Source: Heterotrichella gracilis
Taxonomy: Eukaryota; Sar; Xanthophyceae; Tribonematales; Xanthonemataceae
Assembly: GCA_032358255.1 (NCBI GenBank)
Contig: JAULBX010025685.1
Span: forward strand, 1 to 57,698
Length of the DNA: 57,698 nt
Reading direction: 5' to 3'
The position numbers and the translations under genes are program-made. This document shows, one piece after another, positions 57,179-57,698 of the stretch. The stretch's first letter is position 1. Every line of letters starts with the position of its first letter. The notes beneath the pieces are model-generated. The model was not told the DNA's origin. It saw nothing but the letters and a program-made list of their open reading frames with translations, and did not search any database.

Positions 57179-57698
57179 ATGCGCCATGGTGGGCAGCAGC
57201 GGGGCATGGGGATGGGTGGAGGTGCGGCCGTGGGTGTGAGGAGATGGGTGGTGGTGGTATCAATGATGGTGGGATGTTTGGGGTTGACTGAGTCGGCGGC
57301 GTTCCCCCCTCCACACCCACCCCCACCACCACGCCCAAGCCCCCCACCACCACGGCCCCCACCCAAACCCCCCCGATCACCTCCGCCGCCTCCATCACCT
57401 AAACTCCCACCACCCTCCCCTCGCCCACCACCTCCGCCCAAGCCATCGCCACCACCACCACCATCGCCCCGCCCCCCACCACCATCGCCTCGCCCCCCAC
57501 CGCCATCCCCACCCCCCCCACCTCCAGCACCACCACCAGCACCACCAGTGCCACCGACTCCACCATCACCAATGCCACCACCACCCAGTCCCCCCCCACG
57601 CCCCCCACCATCCCCCCGACCCCCACCGCGCCCCCCACCATCACCATACCCCCCACCTCACCCCCCACCATCCCCTCCACTATCTCCTCGGCCGCCAC
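57179..57698 (+). CDS. Extensin-like/pherophorin-like proline-rich ORF (partial, runs off the right edge)
   Basis: An uninterrupted plus-strand frame opens with ATG at 57179 (others at 57206, 57212 and 57263) and is still open at the window end. From about 57297 it encodes SPPPPP, RPPPSPRPPP and PAPPPAPP repeats, the hydroxyproline-rich rod pattern of green-algal cell-wall glycoproteins and pherophorins. The less repetitive start (VVVVSMMVGCLGLTE) is weakly hydrophobic but not a clear signal peptide. The opposite strand is also open here, with Gly/Val repeats, as expected for CCACC-rich DNA, so coding is not proven. The first exon could lie elsewhere. Confidence 0.45.
   Translation, partial: MRHGGQQRGMGMGGGAAVGVRRWVVVVSMMVGCLGLTESAAFPPPHPPPPPRPSPPPPRPPPKPPRSPPPPPSPKLPPPSPRPPPPPKPSPPPPPSPRPPPPSPRPPPPSPPPPPPAPPPAPPVPPTPPSPMPPPPSPPPRPPPSPRPPPRPPPSPYPPPHPPPSPPLSPRPP

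Noticed and set aside
57399..57698. Minus-strand Gly/Val-rich open frame
   Set aside because: It is the antisense of CCACC-rich repeats; the plus strand gives a recognisable SPPPP pattern instead.

Overview
The window looks like nuclear DNA from a green alga (Chlorophyta). Evidence: genes are split by many introns of roughly 100-650 bases with a strikingly uniform donor (very often GTGGGTGG or GTGAG) and a CAG acceptor; TTTAGGG-type interstitial repeats are scattered about; TGTAA motifs lie downstream of several stop codons; there is a thylakoid-lumen-type twin-arginine targeting sequence and an extensin-like (SPPPP) cell-wall ORF. The encoded proteins are eukaryotic (H2A.Z, kanadaptin, ALKBH1, mL45/TIM44-like). 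I cannot name the species. No rRNA, tRNA, CRISPR array or intact transposase gene was recognised.

Layout, left to right: the last exon of an unidentified gene (350-469, +); histone H2A.Z (1629-2281, -), head to head with kanadaptin, an FHA-domain protein with 13 exons (3834-10434, +); an LRAT/NlpC-P60-like hydrolase (11156-13530, +); an AT-rich stretch without a convincing gene (13.5-15.5 kb); a Pro/Thr-rich unidentified gene (15501-18294, -) and fragments of a second, possibly membrane-bound protein (19768-21210, -); an ABC1/ADCK atypical kinase (23113-27684, +); an ALKBH1-type 2-oxoglutarate dioxygenase (29007-31626, +); an 8-oxoguanine/hydroxyatrazine-deaminase-like amidohydrolase (32450-37475, +); an SGNH hydrolase (38694-41269, -); a TIM44/mL45-domain mitochondrial protein (42990-46021, -); a PEP mutase/isocitrate lyase family protein (47319-52316, -); a small chloroplast-lumen Pro-rich coiled-coil protein (53974-55299, +); and the start of an extensin-like proline-rich ORF running off the right edge.

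The genes do not form a pathway; this is an ordinary eukaryotic gene neighbourhood with housekeeping, organellar and secreted functions. For eight genes the exon phases join cleanly from a proposed start to a stop, which strongly supports those models. In one more (mL45) a single internal acceptor is ambiguous.

The most unusual signal is structural. In at least six genes the introns or 3' flanks carry decayed tandem copies of an adjacent exon edge together with its splice site. The amidohydrolase, the ABC1 kinase and the PEP-mutase-family gene each have several. This is what one expects if introns in this genome grow, move or arise by short tandem duplication across splice sites. A second notable item is a 26-bp perfect inverted repeat inside an intron (48406-48539), a candidate small-RNA hairpin or foldback element.
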